DNA of 64,000 nt from Tricholoma matsutake (GCA_026075535.2 AP026545.1:1364001-1428000), one strand, 5' to 3'; positions 34,640-46,845 are shown, counted from the first letter of the stretch. The notes: generated by a model from the sequence alone, not told the origin. Numbers and translations are program-made.

Positions 34640-35038
34640 AGGCATGACAGGGGTATGAAAAATGCATGGCAGGGGTATGGCCAAATCTTCAAAAATTTAT
34701 TACTAACTACCTAGCAAGAATTTTATCATAGCTGGGCAATATATAAGGCTTTGTGAAACCTTAAATTATTAAGCCATAAAAGGAAAATTATGCTCAATAG
34801 AAAGGTAAGGGTATAGAAAAACCCATGAAAATCTGACCTTTTCTGTTTTTCATGGGTTTTTGTATACCCTTACCTTTCTGTTGAAAGCAGTTTTCATTTT
34901 ATGGCTTAATACCTTGAGGTTTCTCAAAGCCTTATATATTGTCCAGCTGTGATAAAACTCTTGCTGGGTAGTTAGTAATACCATTTTGAAGATATTGCCA
35001 TACCCCTGCCATGCATTGTTCATACCCCTGCCATGCCT
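34640..35038. mobile_element. Foldback MITE, 399 bp, TA-flanked
   Basis: Two arms of about 190 bp are inverted copies of each other with scattered substitutions around a centre near 34840. They begin aggcatgacaggggtatg on the left and end catacccctgccatgcct on the right. TA dinucleotides flank both ends (34638-34639, 35039-35040), consistent with a Tc1/mariner-type target duplication. There is no coding sequence. Confidence 0.85.
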
Positions 35039-35040
35039 TA

Positions 35041-35995
35041 GTTATGAAGTAAAAGCAGAATACAGATCAAAGTCATCAGTTGGAAATGTTGCACTGTCTC
35101 TGATGATCTTGTTGAGGGAGATGTTATAAGTAAATGAGCCCATGATGAGTGACTTGGAATTTTGAATAGAAGTTGGTCCAGAAACTTATGATCCATATAT
35201 TAACTGGTACATATCTCTTTCTTCATAACATAGCAGTTGTGCTGCATTCCATTCAGAATTGCTTGTCTTGGTACATAGATAAGGTTCTCTACTATTTTTT
35301 GCACCATCATAATTCCAAATGTTATTGCCTATGATGAGTTGAGCTGTAAAGTGTTGAGCTGTAAAATGTTGACTCCCTGTATAGATGATTGCCCTCAGAT
35401 AGTATGACTGCTCACCATGAGATGTTCTTAAGTACAGTTTCAGTGATGGAATTGTTTTAGGTTGGAGTTTAGGATTGATCTTGATTGTCCAAGAAGGTGG
35501 CAAGCTGTTTTCAAAATATATGGTCTGCTGAATAGTCTGATCACAAAGTGATTTATGTATATTATGATGTTGTAAAATAATTGCAGCATCGTGTTTGGCA
35601 ACATGATGCAAAGCATGCTGCAGGAGGATGTTGATCCATCTTTCTGTTGAGATTGCACCATGAGTCTCACTTTTGATGCATTTGATGCATGTGCTATTTT
35701 TAGCATTCCTTTTGATATGCAGGGTCAATCCATGACACAGTTTCCCCTTGTCTCATTTTTATTCATACCCATCCTTTGTTACACAGAATACATATATATA
35801 TGTTCGGTAATTACTTTACCACCTCAGTCACTTATACAGAGACTGAGGTGAGCTTCATTAATTACTTGTTTATTGATCCATACTTACTGTACCTACAGCA
35901 CAATCTTGATTGTACTATGTACAGTACACATTAATAAAAGTCACTTATACAGAGACTGAGCACAATCTTGATTGTACTAGGATCCACTTTCTACA
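35041..35995. other. Unassigned, with short direct repeats upstream of the copia element
   Basis: The words cacttatacagagactgag (35829 and 35941) and cacaatcttgattgtacta (35900 and 35962) occur twice. They may belong to the 5' LTR of the copia element, whose end is probably near 35996 (ttctaca followed by ggttatgggcc). A minus-strand frame of 180 codons (35728-35186) has no recognised domain. Confidence 0.4.
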
Positions 35996-36207
35996 GGTTA
36001 TGGGCCACTCCCATCGTTTTTAAACAATGGAAGAAAGTATCCCAGCCACTCAATGTTCCACTATGTCATTTCTTTTTGATCCATTTCCCCGATCATTTTC
36101 ATCTTGGATCAGCCCTTTGTCTTTCACAAACCCTGCTTGTCTACCATTGCATTTCCATATTCTCCCTTTGACAATTCATCATCCACTAACCATTGTTTCC
36201 TACCATG

Positions 36208-36493
36208 GGTACCAATACTATTGACCCCCCATCCATTTCTCTTATCAAACTTTCTGTACACTATACCAGGGAGAAGCTCGACAAACTCAAATCAAATTAC
36301 AAAGAATGGTGCGAGGAAATTATTATTGCTTTATCTCTAAACGGCCTTTACGAGTATGTTATGGGTGATATACCTGAGCCCACCCCCTACTGAGCTCCAT
36401 GCGCTTGCCAACTGGAGAACAAATTCCCCCCTCGCATATGCTTATATTGCGTCCAGTGTTTCTTCCTCTGAACAACAATTCCTGGACATGAAG
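36208..36493 (+). pseudogene. copia gag, N-terminal part
   Basis: The frame starts MGTNTIDPPSISLIKLSV and has the gag block LKSNYKEWCEEIIIALSLNG. After a frame break it goes on as NWRTNSPLAYAYIASSV-type sequence to ...EQQFLD, where the hAT MITE interrupts it. Copia gag builds the virus-like particle. It is non-functional here. Confidence 0.75.
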
Positions 36494-36870
36494 TAGTGTT
36501 GCCACTGGCTCAGCTGAGGTTTTTCAATAAAATGGCTATAGAAGACCAGATAAATTTCCTAAATTTACTAGGATATTTGAGCATATGGACGAGCCCATAA
36601 TAAGCCGAGGGGTCTTCTGCCAGAATTATATGATCAGATCCCCCGTTCCTGACCTATTCACTCAGCTTTGATTTCAAGCCGAGCCATCAAGCCAAATTTT
36701 GTTTATTAAATAACTCAGGGACAATTGATCGGTTCAACTAGTGTTGGTGAACAACCCCTCGGATTATTGGCCCATCCATATGCTCAAATATCTTGGTGAA
36801 TTTAGGAAATTTATCTGGCATGTTATAGCCATTTTATTGAAAAACCTCGGCTGAGCCAGTGGCAACACTA
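36494..36870. mobile_element. hAT-type MITE, 377 bp, at an inversion breakpoint
   Basis: Left terminus tagtgttgccactggctcag and right terminus ctgagccagtggcaacacta are perfect inverted repeats. Inverted homology extends through about 110 bp per side (caataaaatggctata / tatagccattttattg). A perfect 8-bp duplication acatgaag flanks it (36486-36493 and 36871-36878). The sequences outside the two duplications are opposite-strand parts of the same gag gene. Confidence 0.93.
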
Positions 36871-36878
36871 ACATGAAG

Positions 36879-37743
36879 AAGGGCAATGATAAAGGGGAGA
36901 TCATCCAAGGTAATATGTGAGCATTGAGTCTGGTGAAGGGGCTCCACAGCGAGAGCAATGTCATTGAGGGGTAAAGTATGGTGCTTCCAGTCAACAGTGG
37001 TAGTAGGCTCCTCCTCAACGGCAAGCCATCTCTCATACTCTATGATGTCAGGGGAGTCAATAGGTAAAGGGTCGTGAGCAAGTCCTGCAAATTCTGGTGC
37101 AGGCAGGGTTGATGCCTCGGAGTCAATCATGACAGTGAATGCTCAACCATTAATATCCTTCACAGTGACAGGAACCTTGGAGGTACTAGTGGGCAGTGGT
37201 TTCTTCTTGTGAGCCACCCTGCAAGCAGCGATTGATTCCTCCAGTGACTTCCCAGCCATACCACTGCCAGGTTTAATGCAGTACTGCTTTGTGTGCCCCT
37301 GCTTCCCGCAGTTTGTGTTGGTACAAGTCAGTGCATTAGGGAACCTGGAAGGCTTGGGCTGTGCTGCAAGAGCGATATGGGTTTTAGAATCATTGCAGTG
37401 ATCATTCTCAAGTAGGGATTGCTCATTCTCCAGGAATAACCAGATATTCTTAGAACCATATGGAGCTTCAATAGAGGAAGCAGCAATGTCTCAAGAGATA
37501 ATGGAGCAGGCATGGGGAAAATTGTCACTAAGGGAATTGAGTAGAGCGATGCAGCAGAGGAGGTCAGCTTTTATGTCACCCATGGCAAAGGCACGTTCTA
37601 TTAATGCACAAATTTTTTCTGCTGTCTCGGGGAGTGGAGTGTCCTTTGTGCATTGTATGGAGAGTGCTTGTTGCAGAAGTTGAACCTGGCATACTGGCCC
37701 CTCCTTCTGATGGAAGTCCTGAAGGATCTTCCAATTGACCTCA
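36879..37743 (-). pseudogene. copia gag, middle and C-terminal part, inverted
   Basis: Read on the minus strand from about 37740 it continues the gag cut off at 36493: VNWKILQDFHQKEG, then QVQLLQQALSIQCTKDTPLP and ALIERAFAMGDIKADLL (37730-37500). A zinc knuckle CGKQGHTKQYC lies near 37310-37270, followed by PGSGMAGKSLEESIAACR and an acidic C-terminus (EYERWLAVEEEPTTTVDW, near 37040). Both ends abut plus-strand copia sequence, so this is an internal inversion rather than a second element. Confidence 0.85.
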
Positions 37744-38990
37744 GGGACTCTGGGGCAACAGTCCATATATCCCCCGACAGATCTGATTTTCTTAGCCTGC
37801 ACCCCATTCCACCTCGTTCTGTCAAAGGTGTTGGTGGTTCATCTATTGCCACAATTGGTGTTGGAGATATACAACTAAGAATAGCCTGGGGCACATCAAT
37901 TGTCTTACATAATGCTCTCTACATCCCAAACTCAGCAGTTCGGTTAATATCGGTGGACACACTTGCAGATGACTCTAATGCTGTTGCTCATTTTGATGCT
38001 GATGCCTGTTGGGTCACTGACAAATCCTCTGGCGCTTTGTTTGCTCGTGGCACCCGCCTCTCCAGGAAACTCTACATGCTTAATGTTCCATCAGCTGAGG
38101 TTGATCACATGCTTGCAGTTCACAAGTCCCCTACTCTTGAAACTTGGCATCACCGTCTGGGTCATGCAAACTACCAGGCTCTCTGGGATATGGCCAAGAA
38201 GGGTGCTCTCACTGGTGTGCTGCTTGCCTCTTTCCCAAAATTGCCTAAATGCAATTCATGTATTCTTGGCAAGCAGACAAAATCACCAGTTCCCAAGAAA
38301 TGTCAGGAAGGACTGGGTCATAAAGTGACAAGGAAACTGGAAAAGGTGTGGGTGGACCTATCTGGGCCGCATGTTGTGGCATCGCGAGCAGGCAACCGTT
38401 ATATCATGGATATAGTAGATGACTACACTTTTTTCCCATGGTCTATACCCTTACAAAATAAACACAATGCTTTCTCTGAACTCAGGGCTTGGGAGCTTGC
38501 TCAGGAGAACAGAACTGGACTCAAGGTTGGAACCTATATCACCAATAATGGTGAACTTAAATCACTTGAAATGGAGAGCTGGTTGAAGACTAGGGGTACC
38601 GATCAATGCTTCATGGCTCCTTACACTTCTGCACATATAGGCCATGTTGAGCAAATGCATAGAACACTAATGGCTAAAGCATGCACAATGTGAATTTACG
38701 CAGGACTGCCCTCTTATCTGTGGGATGAATTCTACCTCATGGCTGCTCATTTACATACGAGAGAAAACCTGACTACTCTTACCTTTGCAAAATTAGATGC
38801 AGGGCATTTGTACTTATCCCCAAGAAGGATAATCCCAAGATTTATGAGCGGTCAATTGAATGCATCTTGGTAGGTTATGACCTCAAATAAAAGTTGTACT
38901 GATGTTATGACCCTGCCACACATAAGCTCCATAGCTCATATCATGTCAGATTCCTTGAAAGCCATGATGGCCATTTACTGCCCCCACCCA
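37744..38990 (+). pseudogene. copia protease-integrase region
   Basis: The protease motif DSGATVHISPDRSDF opens the region (37746 on). The gag-pre-integrase zinc finger follows (HHRLGHANYQALW...CNSCILGKQTKSP, 38148-38290). Then comes the integrase core with VWVDLSGPH (first Asp), DIVDDYT and a C-terminal HVEQMHRTLMAKA, where the catalytic Glu is expected. The frame stops at TGA 38691-38693, where Arg would fit, and has further stops near 38889-38905. Integrase would insert the cDNA; this copy cannot. Confidence 0.85.
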
Positions 38991-39124
38991 CTATGCTACA
39001 GGAGGATGGAAATATAGACTCCATTGGGAGCTGACCCCCCTTCCTGGGTCCCATTTTACAAAATGATGTTGATGATGAGTCTGTCCACAATTTTCTGTTT
39101 CCACAATTTTCTGTTGTCCCTGAT

Positions 39125-39959
39125 GTGCATTCTCATAACACAGCCCTGCTGCTAACACCACTGGCCCAGTCAATACGTCGATCAACCTGCATGATGATAC
39201 CCACTGAGAAGAGTCTTAATGGTGCCCCTGCAGTTACCAGAACTGCTGCTGCCATGCATGACTCTCTGGAAAGCGCTGCTCAGATCAAGGAGGTGTGGCA
39301 GGAACATTGGGCTGCACTTGTTGCTGCCAGATCAGACCACATTCCAAATCAATCCACTGATCATGATCATGATGTCATCAAAGAACTTTGTCAATCATTT
39401 CATAATCTTGATCTGGGCAATCAGGTGCATCAACTTCAGGCCCTGATCTCGGAAATGGCAGATTTTTATCTGGAATCACTTCAATTTGAGGATGAGCCAA
39501 AAACTTGGGATGAGGCCAAGAACTCAGCCAATGCAGCATGTTGGGAACATGGGTACCGCAATGAATTGAACTCATTGAAGGAGATGGGAGTCTATAAGTT
39601 GATACCTTGGTCCGAGGTCCCACCAGGGAAGCGTATTAGATGTGGGAAACCTGTCTTCCATATCAAGTGTGATGAGGTGGGCACCGCTATCAGGTGGAAG
39701 GTACACCTTGTTTTCAGAGCTCATGAGCAGATTTATGGCAGGGATTACACTAAAACCACTTCACCCACCGACTGCATGCATGGAATCTTGGTGAATTCTC
39801 CTACACGTCACTGCCTCTCTTGGATAGGATGCACAACAAATAGATATAAAACCACTTTTCTCTATGGCTTACTCCTGGATGATGAAATTCAATAAATGCA
39901 GCAACCTACAGGGTTTGAGGAGCCAGGCAAGGAGGACTGGGTTTGGCAGCTCCAGCATG
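39125..39959 (+). pseudogene. copia reverse transcriptase, N-terminal part
   Basis: The region contains the typical copia RT entry (YRNELNSLKEMGVYKLIPWS, PPGKRIRCGKPVFHIK) and KVHLVFRAHEQIYGRDY. A TAA ends the frame at 39893-39895, but RT sequence (QQPTGFEEPGKEDWVWQLQH) runs on to the exact edge of the gypsy LTR at 39960. It resumes at 46122. Confidence 0.82.
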
Positions 39960-40361
39960 TGTTAGGGCGACACCCACTATCTGCTAGCTAAGACCGTGCG
40001 GGTTCTCTCTACAAGAAGGGGGTGGGATCCGCGCGCGTGATGGGGGAATTGATGGTTTTGATGCAAGGGGTTATTAATAGGTGAGTTTGTTGACAAAGGC
40101 CTTTCACACCAAAAACGTAGGTGGAATATCTAAGAGAACACAACTGGGGTCCCCTAGGCATATATTTAGGGTTTATATACTATGTTACACATATTGTACA
40201 TTGTTGTTACTGATGCACTTGTACATGCATGTACATTTTGATGCGTGCGAAATAAAATTCTCATGCTATCAAAGTGTAGCTTAATTTGGCGTCATGTAGT
40301 GTAATTCAACATAATAAAATAAAAATGAAATTTTATTAGGTAATGGGGTGGTTTCCTAACA
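39960..40361 (-). repeat. 3' LTR of the gypsy chromovirus
   Basis: The 402-bp LTR starts tgttaggaaacc and ends ccctaaca on the element strand. By eye it differs from its partner at about 20 positions, almost all transitions. The polypurine tract aaaagggggg adjoins it at 40364-40373. Confidence 0.95.
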
Positions 40362-43300
40362 TTACCCCCCTTTTGTGCCTCAACTTCCAGGTGAGAAAAT
40401 ATTGTGTCTGTCCCCTCTGTGAAATTTTGGTACGGCCGGAATCTCATCCCCTCATACACCATTCTTGCAATGCGACGTGGAGTATTTGGATTATGTTTAA
40501 AGAATTGGGCGATCGCATTATGCACTTGCTTACAATTCTCTTTGGGTTCCCACGAATTATTTTCGTCGGTATAGTTTTTCCACTTTATTAAGAACTCCAA
40601 TTTGTTCCATCGAAGATGTGAGTCTAGAATTTCTTCAACTATGTATTCTGGAGCACCTTCTACTATTATTGGAGGTTGCAGAGTAGTTTGTTGGCCAGGA
40701 ATAGTGGGTGGACGGTAAGGGCATAGGCAGGATACATTAATCTCAGGATCAATCTTGAATGATTGGGGTAATTTTAGCACTACCACATTAGGCGAGATTA
40801 CTTTAGAGATCGCATATGGGCCAACTTGTTTTTCCATAAGTTTCCTTGAAGGTTGTGGAATATTCAGGTCCTTGGTACTTAGCCATACCAAGTCACCAAC
40901 TTTGTACTCTGGAGCGTGTGCTCGAGTACGATCCATGTGTTGCATCATGTCATCACATGCTTTCTTCAATGCTGCCTCTGCTTCCTCTTGTACCTTTTGC
41001 ATCTTAGATACAAAGTTTTCTACCGACTGTACTTTGACTTCCCTTCTGGGTTCTACTCCCATGCAAGGATGATATCCATAATTTGCGAAAAAGGGTGACA
41101 TACGAGTAGCCAAATGGAATTTGTTATTGTGGGAAAATTTGGCAATTGCCAACCATTTGGGCCAGTTGGTTTGTTGGTAGTTGACAAACATACATAGGTA
41201 CTGCTCCAACTCCTGATTCATTCTCTCTGTCTGCCCATCAGTCTGCGGGTGATATGCCATAGATAATTTAGTTTGAATTCCCAATATGTTGTTTAGTTCT
41301 TGCATAAATGCGGAAGCAAATTGTGGTCCGCGATCGGAGATAATGGTATTGGGTAACCCATGTAACCGCCATACCTGATTTAGATAGAGGCGCGCCAAGC
41401 CCAATGATGAGGTTTCTGTAGTAGTAGGAATAATATGGACCTCCTTTGTGAAGCGGTTGCATACTACAAATATTGCATTGTACCCTTGAGCCTCGGGTAA
41501 TCCGGTAATAAAATCCACAGATATATCTCACCACAGCGCTTTAGGTATAGGGTTCGGCATTAATTTTCCTGCAGGTTTCTCTAGAAATTTCTTCCCCCTC
41601 ATGCACGTATCACATCCATCCACATACCCCAACACATACTTCGAAATTCTGGGCCACCAATAATTTCTCATTACTAATTCCAATGTCTTCCGTCTTCCTG
41701 GGTGTCTGGCAATCGGCATATTGTGATGTAACTGGACGATCTCCCTTCACAAATCCTGATCCTTCGGTACATACACTTTTCCTTGAAACCACACCAACCC
41801 TTGTTCCTCAGCCCATTCATCTCCTTTGATATTACCTTTCTTCTCTCCCTTCAGAGCTTTCTTGGCTTCCACTACTTCATTGTCCATTTCCGAACATTGT
41901 CTAATTTTAGACAACATTTCCATTTCCAAGCTATCTGCTAATAGATGCCCTTGATGCATAGCGCATATGCGAAAGTATTCGGGTTTGAGTAAGGTAACAT
42001 TTTTATTGTCCTCCTCCACCCCCCTTTTATGATCAATACATCTGGATAATGCATCTGCTTTCCTCATTAAGCTTCCTGCTTTGTGGACCAAGTGAAAGTC
42101 GAAATGCAATAGGAATAGTGCCCAATGCGCTTGCCGGCAATTAAGCTTTTTAGCGGACATGAAGTATTGCAGATTTTGATGATCCATCCAGATCTCAATC
42201 TCATGCTTACATCCCTCCAAATAATGCCTCCATGCCTCCAATGCTTGTATTATCCCCAACATCTCTTTGTCATGCACATCATAATTGCTTTCCACATCAT
42301 TCAACCCTTTTGACAAGTATGCACAAGGATGCCATTTGTCATCTTCACACAGCATTGATAATACTGCTCCAGTAGCAAAATCAGATGCATCGGATTCCAC
42401 TTGCAAAGGGCGTGTGAAATCTACTGGGGCTAATATTGGTCCCTCCACAAACTTCCTCTTCAACTCCTCAAATGCTGTCTGCTGCTGCTCTCCTCACCTC
42501 CATACTACTCCCTTTTGCATAAGGTTATGTAAGGGTGCGGCAATTTTAGAAAAATTGTGCACAAAGTGACGATAATAATTTGGGAGTCCCAAGAAGGCTT
42601 GAACCTCCTTAACATGAGTGGGTGCAGGCCAATCTGTGATCGCCTGTACCTTGATCGGATCCATTTTGATTCTGTCAGGGCCGATCAATAATCCTAGGAA
42701 CTCAATCTCGCTTGCCCCAAACACACACTTCTCTGGTTTCAAAAATAGATCATTCTTGGCCAACCTCTGTAACACCTCCTGTACTATCGCCTCATGATTT
42801 TCCTCATCCTCCATGAATATCAGAATGTTGTCAATAAATATTATTACCATGCCTTTGTCTATTATGTCCTTGAAAATGTCATTCATCATATTTTGAAAGG
42901 TCGGGGACTATTAGTCATCCCAAAAAACATGACAAGTGGCTTGAAGGATCCTCGACACATGGCAAATGCAGCCTTCCACTCATCTCCTTTCTTTATTTGT
43001 ACATTGTTGTATCCCCATCGTAAATCCAATTTTGTAAAGACCTTGGCTTTTCCCACCTTGTCAATTATTTCTGAGATCAATGGCAGGGGGTACATGTTCT
43101 TCACTGTCCACTCATTCAGATACCTATAATCGGTACACATCCTCTTCCTTTGGTCTTTTTTTGGCACAAAGAATATTGGTGATGTCTGCAGTGATTTCGA
43201 AGGTTGTATGTATCCTTTGCACAATTGCTCCTTCAGGAATGCATCCACTTCTTCTTGTTCCATTGGAGATAACAGATATACCTTCAACTTCTTTGGCACA

Positions 43301-44001
43301 AACTCTGGCTTCATCTCAATCGCATGATCCCATGGCTTCTGCACCGGCATTCGCTCAGACTCCTTCTTCTGGAACACTGACAGATATTCATGATACACTT
43401 TTGGCACCCACTCCTCCACTGGCTTCTCCACCTTCATGATATTCTTATCCCACAACTGTCCTCCATGAATTGCTCTAAAGGTTTGCTTCTGCTCTTCTTT
43501 CTCGATCATGATCGGAACTTCCTCATTTGGCATTTCCTCATCCTCCACTTCCTCCATTGTAACAGAATACTTTCTTGGACGTTCTTTCTCTTTCTTTTTC
43601 CTTTTTTCCTTCTTTATCTTCCTCCCATACACATTACATTCCTTACGACAACGAGTCATTTGTACTTTCCCAGTTTTCCAATCAATTTTGGGATTATGCT
43701 TCCATAACCATGGACATCCTATTATTAGATTGGTTTTCCCAAGATTTCACACTTTGAATATGGCTCGCTCCTGATGCTCCTGATACTTTAGTACCATAGT
43801 CACCTCCTCCTTGATAGTTCCTCCACGATTGACTGTTCCATCAATATTGTACACCATTATAGGTTGCGCCAGCTTGCGTGTGTTAATACCATTTCCGGTA
43901 ATTAAGGATCGATTAATAAATAATCCTGTAGCACCACTATCAAGCAATGCTTCCACATCAATAGCTGCATGCATGTCCACTGTCTTCAGTCCCACAGTCA
44001 A
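40292..44001 (-). pseudogene. gypsy pol: protease, RT, RNase H, integrase, chromodomain
   Basis: Order on the minus strand: protease LLDSGATGLFINRSL (about 43950); RT with [37 protein letters not shown] and the catalytic box FIDNILIF (about 42830; Asn replaces the second Asp); RNase H with VESDASDFATGAVLS and YDVHDKEMLGIIQALEAWRH; integrase HHCC finger (ARHPGRRKTLELV...CDTCMRGKKF, 41700-41590); core VDFITGLP, ISDRGPQFAS and TDGQTERMNQELEQY; and a chromodomain YIVEEILDSHLRWNKLEFL...WEP (about 40660-40570), which in chromoviruses steers integration to heterochromatin. Defects: TGA at 43747-43749, 42494-42496, 41747-41749 and 41528-41530, and a 1-nt deletion in RT near 42895. The last frame runs into the LTR, ending at 40292. 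Confidence 0.93.
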
Positions 44002-44224
44002 GGTGATTTCGGGTTCTATTCATGCAGAGCGAATAAAGAATTTAGGGGTTTTTGGAAATGACATGTGACAATTTTCTTTGTCACATGATTTGCAACAGTT
44101 GTACTCCTCCTTGATTTCCTTTTCTGATTTACTCTGGGTTTCCTTGGATACTAATACATTGTAATGATTCTGGGTCACCAATGGGGAAACCTTCACTGGG
44201 ACTCTTCTGCAAAATTCTTCTGCC

Positions 44225-45233
44225 TACAATTCCTAGAAATGTGTCCTAACTGCCCACAGTCAAAACATTTAAGTGGGGCTCATCTCCCTGCTTGATCAAC
44301 CTCCATTGCCTCTGCTGGTGCTGCTGACTCCATAACTATAGGTGTCACTGCCATGGCCGGTGGCTGTGCCCTCAGAGCTTGCACCTGAGGTGCCTTTCCT
44401 TTCTTGGACTTTCCTCCTGATGACTTTCCAAATTTACTACTTCTGTACATCAACTTTGACTCTGCCTGTTCCTGCCGATATTGCTGGTCAAGGCGCATTG
44501 CCCAATTATACCACTCATCCAACTTCTCTGGCATAGAAGGTAGTCGGTAGATAGACTTGAATAAGGAGGGATTTAATCCTGCTTTCAAAAACTCTACCAA
44601 CGCGGCTTCTCCCATGTCCATTTGTGAAGCTTCTGCTTTGAATTGCAAAATAAATTCATCCACCATTAAGGAACCTTGGCGCATGGTTTTTAATTTAGCA
44701 TTGGCTGTTGCCTTTGGATTAGGGTCTCCAAACTGTGCCTCTAATCTCTCCAGAAATTCCTTGAAGGTTGCAAATGGTTTATTTCCCATGGCAATTTGAT
44801 TAATAGCCTCGTTTCTCCAGAACTGTGCTTTCCCCCCCTGAATGTATGAGAGAGCAAACATAATCCTAGACTCAGCTGTACGAAACTCTGGCTTCCTCCC
44901 ATGGATGTACAATACTATAGAGCTGATGAAGGATTTTGTATTCTCCATGGTACCATCAAAGATTTGTGGGGGTGCATACTTAGGTAAGTGCACTTTTCCA
45001 TTTCCGGATTTCTCCACCGTCTCATCCTCCTGCAATATCCACTCCACCATCTCCTCCATCTCATCATCTCTTTCTCCTATCGTCTCTGGCTGTACTTCCG
45101 CTTGTCTGGGCTGTGATGTTGCCAATACTGACACTGATTGTGACATTTGCGCTGTGAGCGCATCAATTTTCACCTCTAGTGCTGGTATGGGAACAGGATT
45201 AGGACCGGGATTAGAAGTTGAAGGTTTGGACAT
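44225..45233 (-). pseudogene. gypsy gag with zinc knuckle
   Basis: The frame starts at 45233 and runs 317 codons: an acidic N-terminal part, the capsid-like retrotransposon gag domain (AESRIMFALSYIQGGKAQFW, FKEFLERLEAQFGDPNPKAT, LMVDEFILQFKAEASQM) and a basic linker (GKSKKGKAP). A TGA at 44280-44282 separates it from the nucleocapsid zinc knuckle CFDCGQLGHISRNC (44267-44226), which lies in the same frame right after the stop. The stop fits an Arg CGA to TGA change. Pol lies in another frame downstream. Confidence 0.9.
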
Positions 45234-45719
45234 AATTGTAGAATCTGTGATGAATCACTTCTTTGACAAATTCAAAATTTTTTCTTCGAGACCTCTCCAA
45301 ATGTTTATGGGTCACATGATGGTTCATCAATCATTCGTTGATCATTTGTCATTCATCAGGCGCCTAATTTGACACTTCAGATCAATAACCCTTCCAACAG
45401 TGCCTGATCTCGGAGATATCACTGAATTCAGCTTGTAACTAAAATAGTCGTCTGAATAGAGTGATGTAAATCGTAACTAAACCAGATCCGATTGGTTGTC
45501 TGGTTGCAGCTGTCCTAATGATGAGCGCTGCCTCTCAATCACTGGCGGTTGCAATGTAAGGCGAGGCCTGGTGTCGGCTTACAAAAGAAAAGGTAGATTA
45601 TGTATATACAAGTACTTCCGGCTCGTGCCGAAAGGGTGAGTAATCGGATGTGGCGCGGTGAAACAATGACGTATGCGCAAGTAAGAGAAGGCGCACTGAT
45701 ATGGGAAGTTGTGTTCTTC

Positions 45720-46121
45720 TGTTAGGGCATCACCCACTATCTGCTAGCTAAGACTGTGCAGGTTCTCTCTACAAGAAGGGGGCAGGATCCATGTGCGTGA
45801 TGGGGGAATTGATGGTTTTGATGCAAGGGGTTATTAATAAGTGAGTTTGTTGACAAAGGCCTTTCACACCAAAAACGTAGGTGGAATATCTAAGAGAACA
45901 CAACTGGGGTCCCCTAGGCATATATTTAGGGTTTATATACTATGTTACACATATTGTACATTGTTGTTACCGATGCACTCGTACATGCGCATACATTTTG
46001 ATGCGTGCAAAATAAAATTCTCATGCTATCAAAGTGTAGCGTAATTTGGCGTCATGTAGCGTAATTTGACATAATAAAATAAAAATGAAATTTTATTAGG
46101 TAATGGGGTGGTTTCCTAACA
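45720..46121 (-). repeat. 5' LTR of the gypsy chromovirus
   Basis: This is the partner of 39960-40361, with equal length and identical inner half. The leader just inside it (agaagaacacaacttccc on the element strand) does not match a standard tRNA 3' end beginning TGG, so the primer used is unclear. Confidence 0.95.
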
Positions 46122-46845
46122 GTGTGGCCTGTACAGTATGAAGCAGAGTGGATGTATTTGGAATCAAACTCTCAATGCACAAATGCTCAATTGGGGATTC
46201 ACTGGTTTTTTTTGTGAATCCTGTGTCTATTACTGCAAAACTGACACTGGTACAATAATTGCTGCTGTCCACATTGACAATTATTTAGCCATCATGGACA
46301 CCAAGGATGAAAATGAGTGTTTTAAAAATCAAATGTGTGAGGTATGGACTATATCTGAATTGGGGACAGCACACTTTATTATGGGTATTGCTGTCACCTG
46401 AGACAGGGATGCGCATACCATAGTGCTCTCACAAACTGCACTTATTGACAAGATTGTGGAACAATTTGGTCAAAAGTATGCTCACCCAGTTTCTGCTCCC
46501 CTAGAGCCTGGTTTGAAACTATGATGCCTTGATCAGCAAACCATGTCGCTGGATGCCAGGAACACTCTTGCCAAACTACCTTACCGCTTTCTTATTGGAT
46601 GTTTGCTTTACTTGGCAATATCTACTCATTCTGATATTTCATATGCAGTACAACAGCTCTCTCAGTATCTTGACTCGTACTCACTTGAGCACTGGAATGT
46701 TGCTATATGGCTGGTTCAATACCTAAAAGGAACCAGAGACCTGAAGCTTCATCTGGGTGGTCACCTTCCAATTATCTTGTGTGCTTATAGTGACTCCGAC
46801 TGGGCTAATTGCCTTGACACTCGTTGTAGTGTTGGGGGTTATGGT
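46122..46845 (+). pseudogene. copia RT C-terminal part and RNase H
   Basis: This continues the copia RT: GLYSMKQSG-type sequence, the catalytic box as VHIDNYLA (Asn for the second Asp), HFIMGIAVT, YRFLIGCLLYLAISTHSDIS, VQYLKGTRDLKLHLGG and the RNase H motif YSDSDWANCLDTRCSVGGY. TGA stops at 46399-46401 and 46522-46524 sit where Arg is expected. It ends abruptly at about 46845 in KDZ sequence of opposite direction. Confidence 0.88.

Larger units (their letters stand above)
39960..46121 (-). mobile_element. Full-length Ty3/gypsy chromovirus, nested in the copia RT
   Basis: Two 402-bp LTRs (39960-40361 and 45720-46121) bound a 5.36-kb interior coding on the minus strand for gag, protease, RT, RNase H, integrase and a chromodomain. 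The copia reading frame is split exactly at the two outer edges. The flanks gcatg (left) and gtgtg (right) look like a 5-bp target duplication with two transitions in one copy. Confidence 0.93.

Noticed and set aside
35186..35728. 180-codon minus-strand frame as a host gene
   Set aside because: There is no known domain, and low-CpG repeat surroundings and internal short repeats suggest transposon debris; left unassigned.
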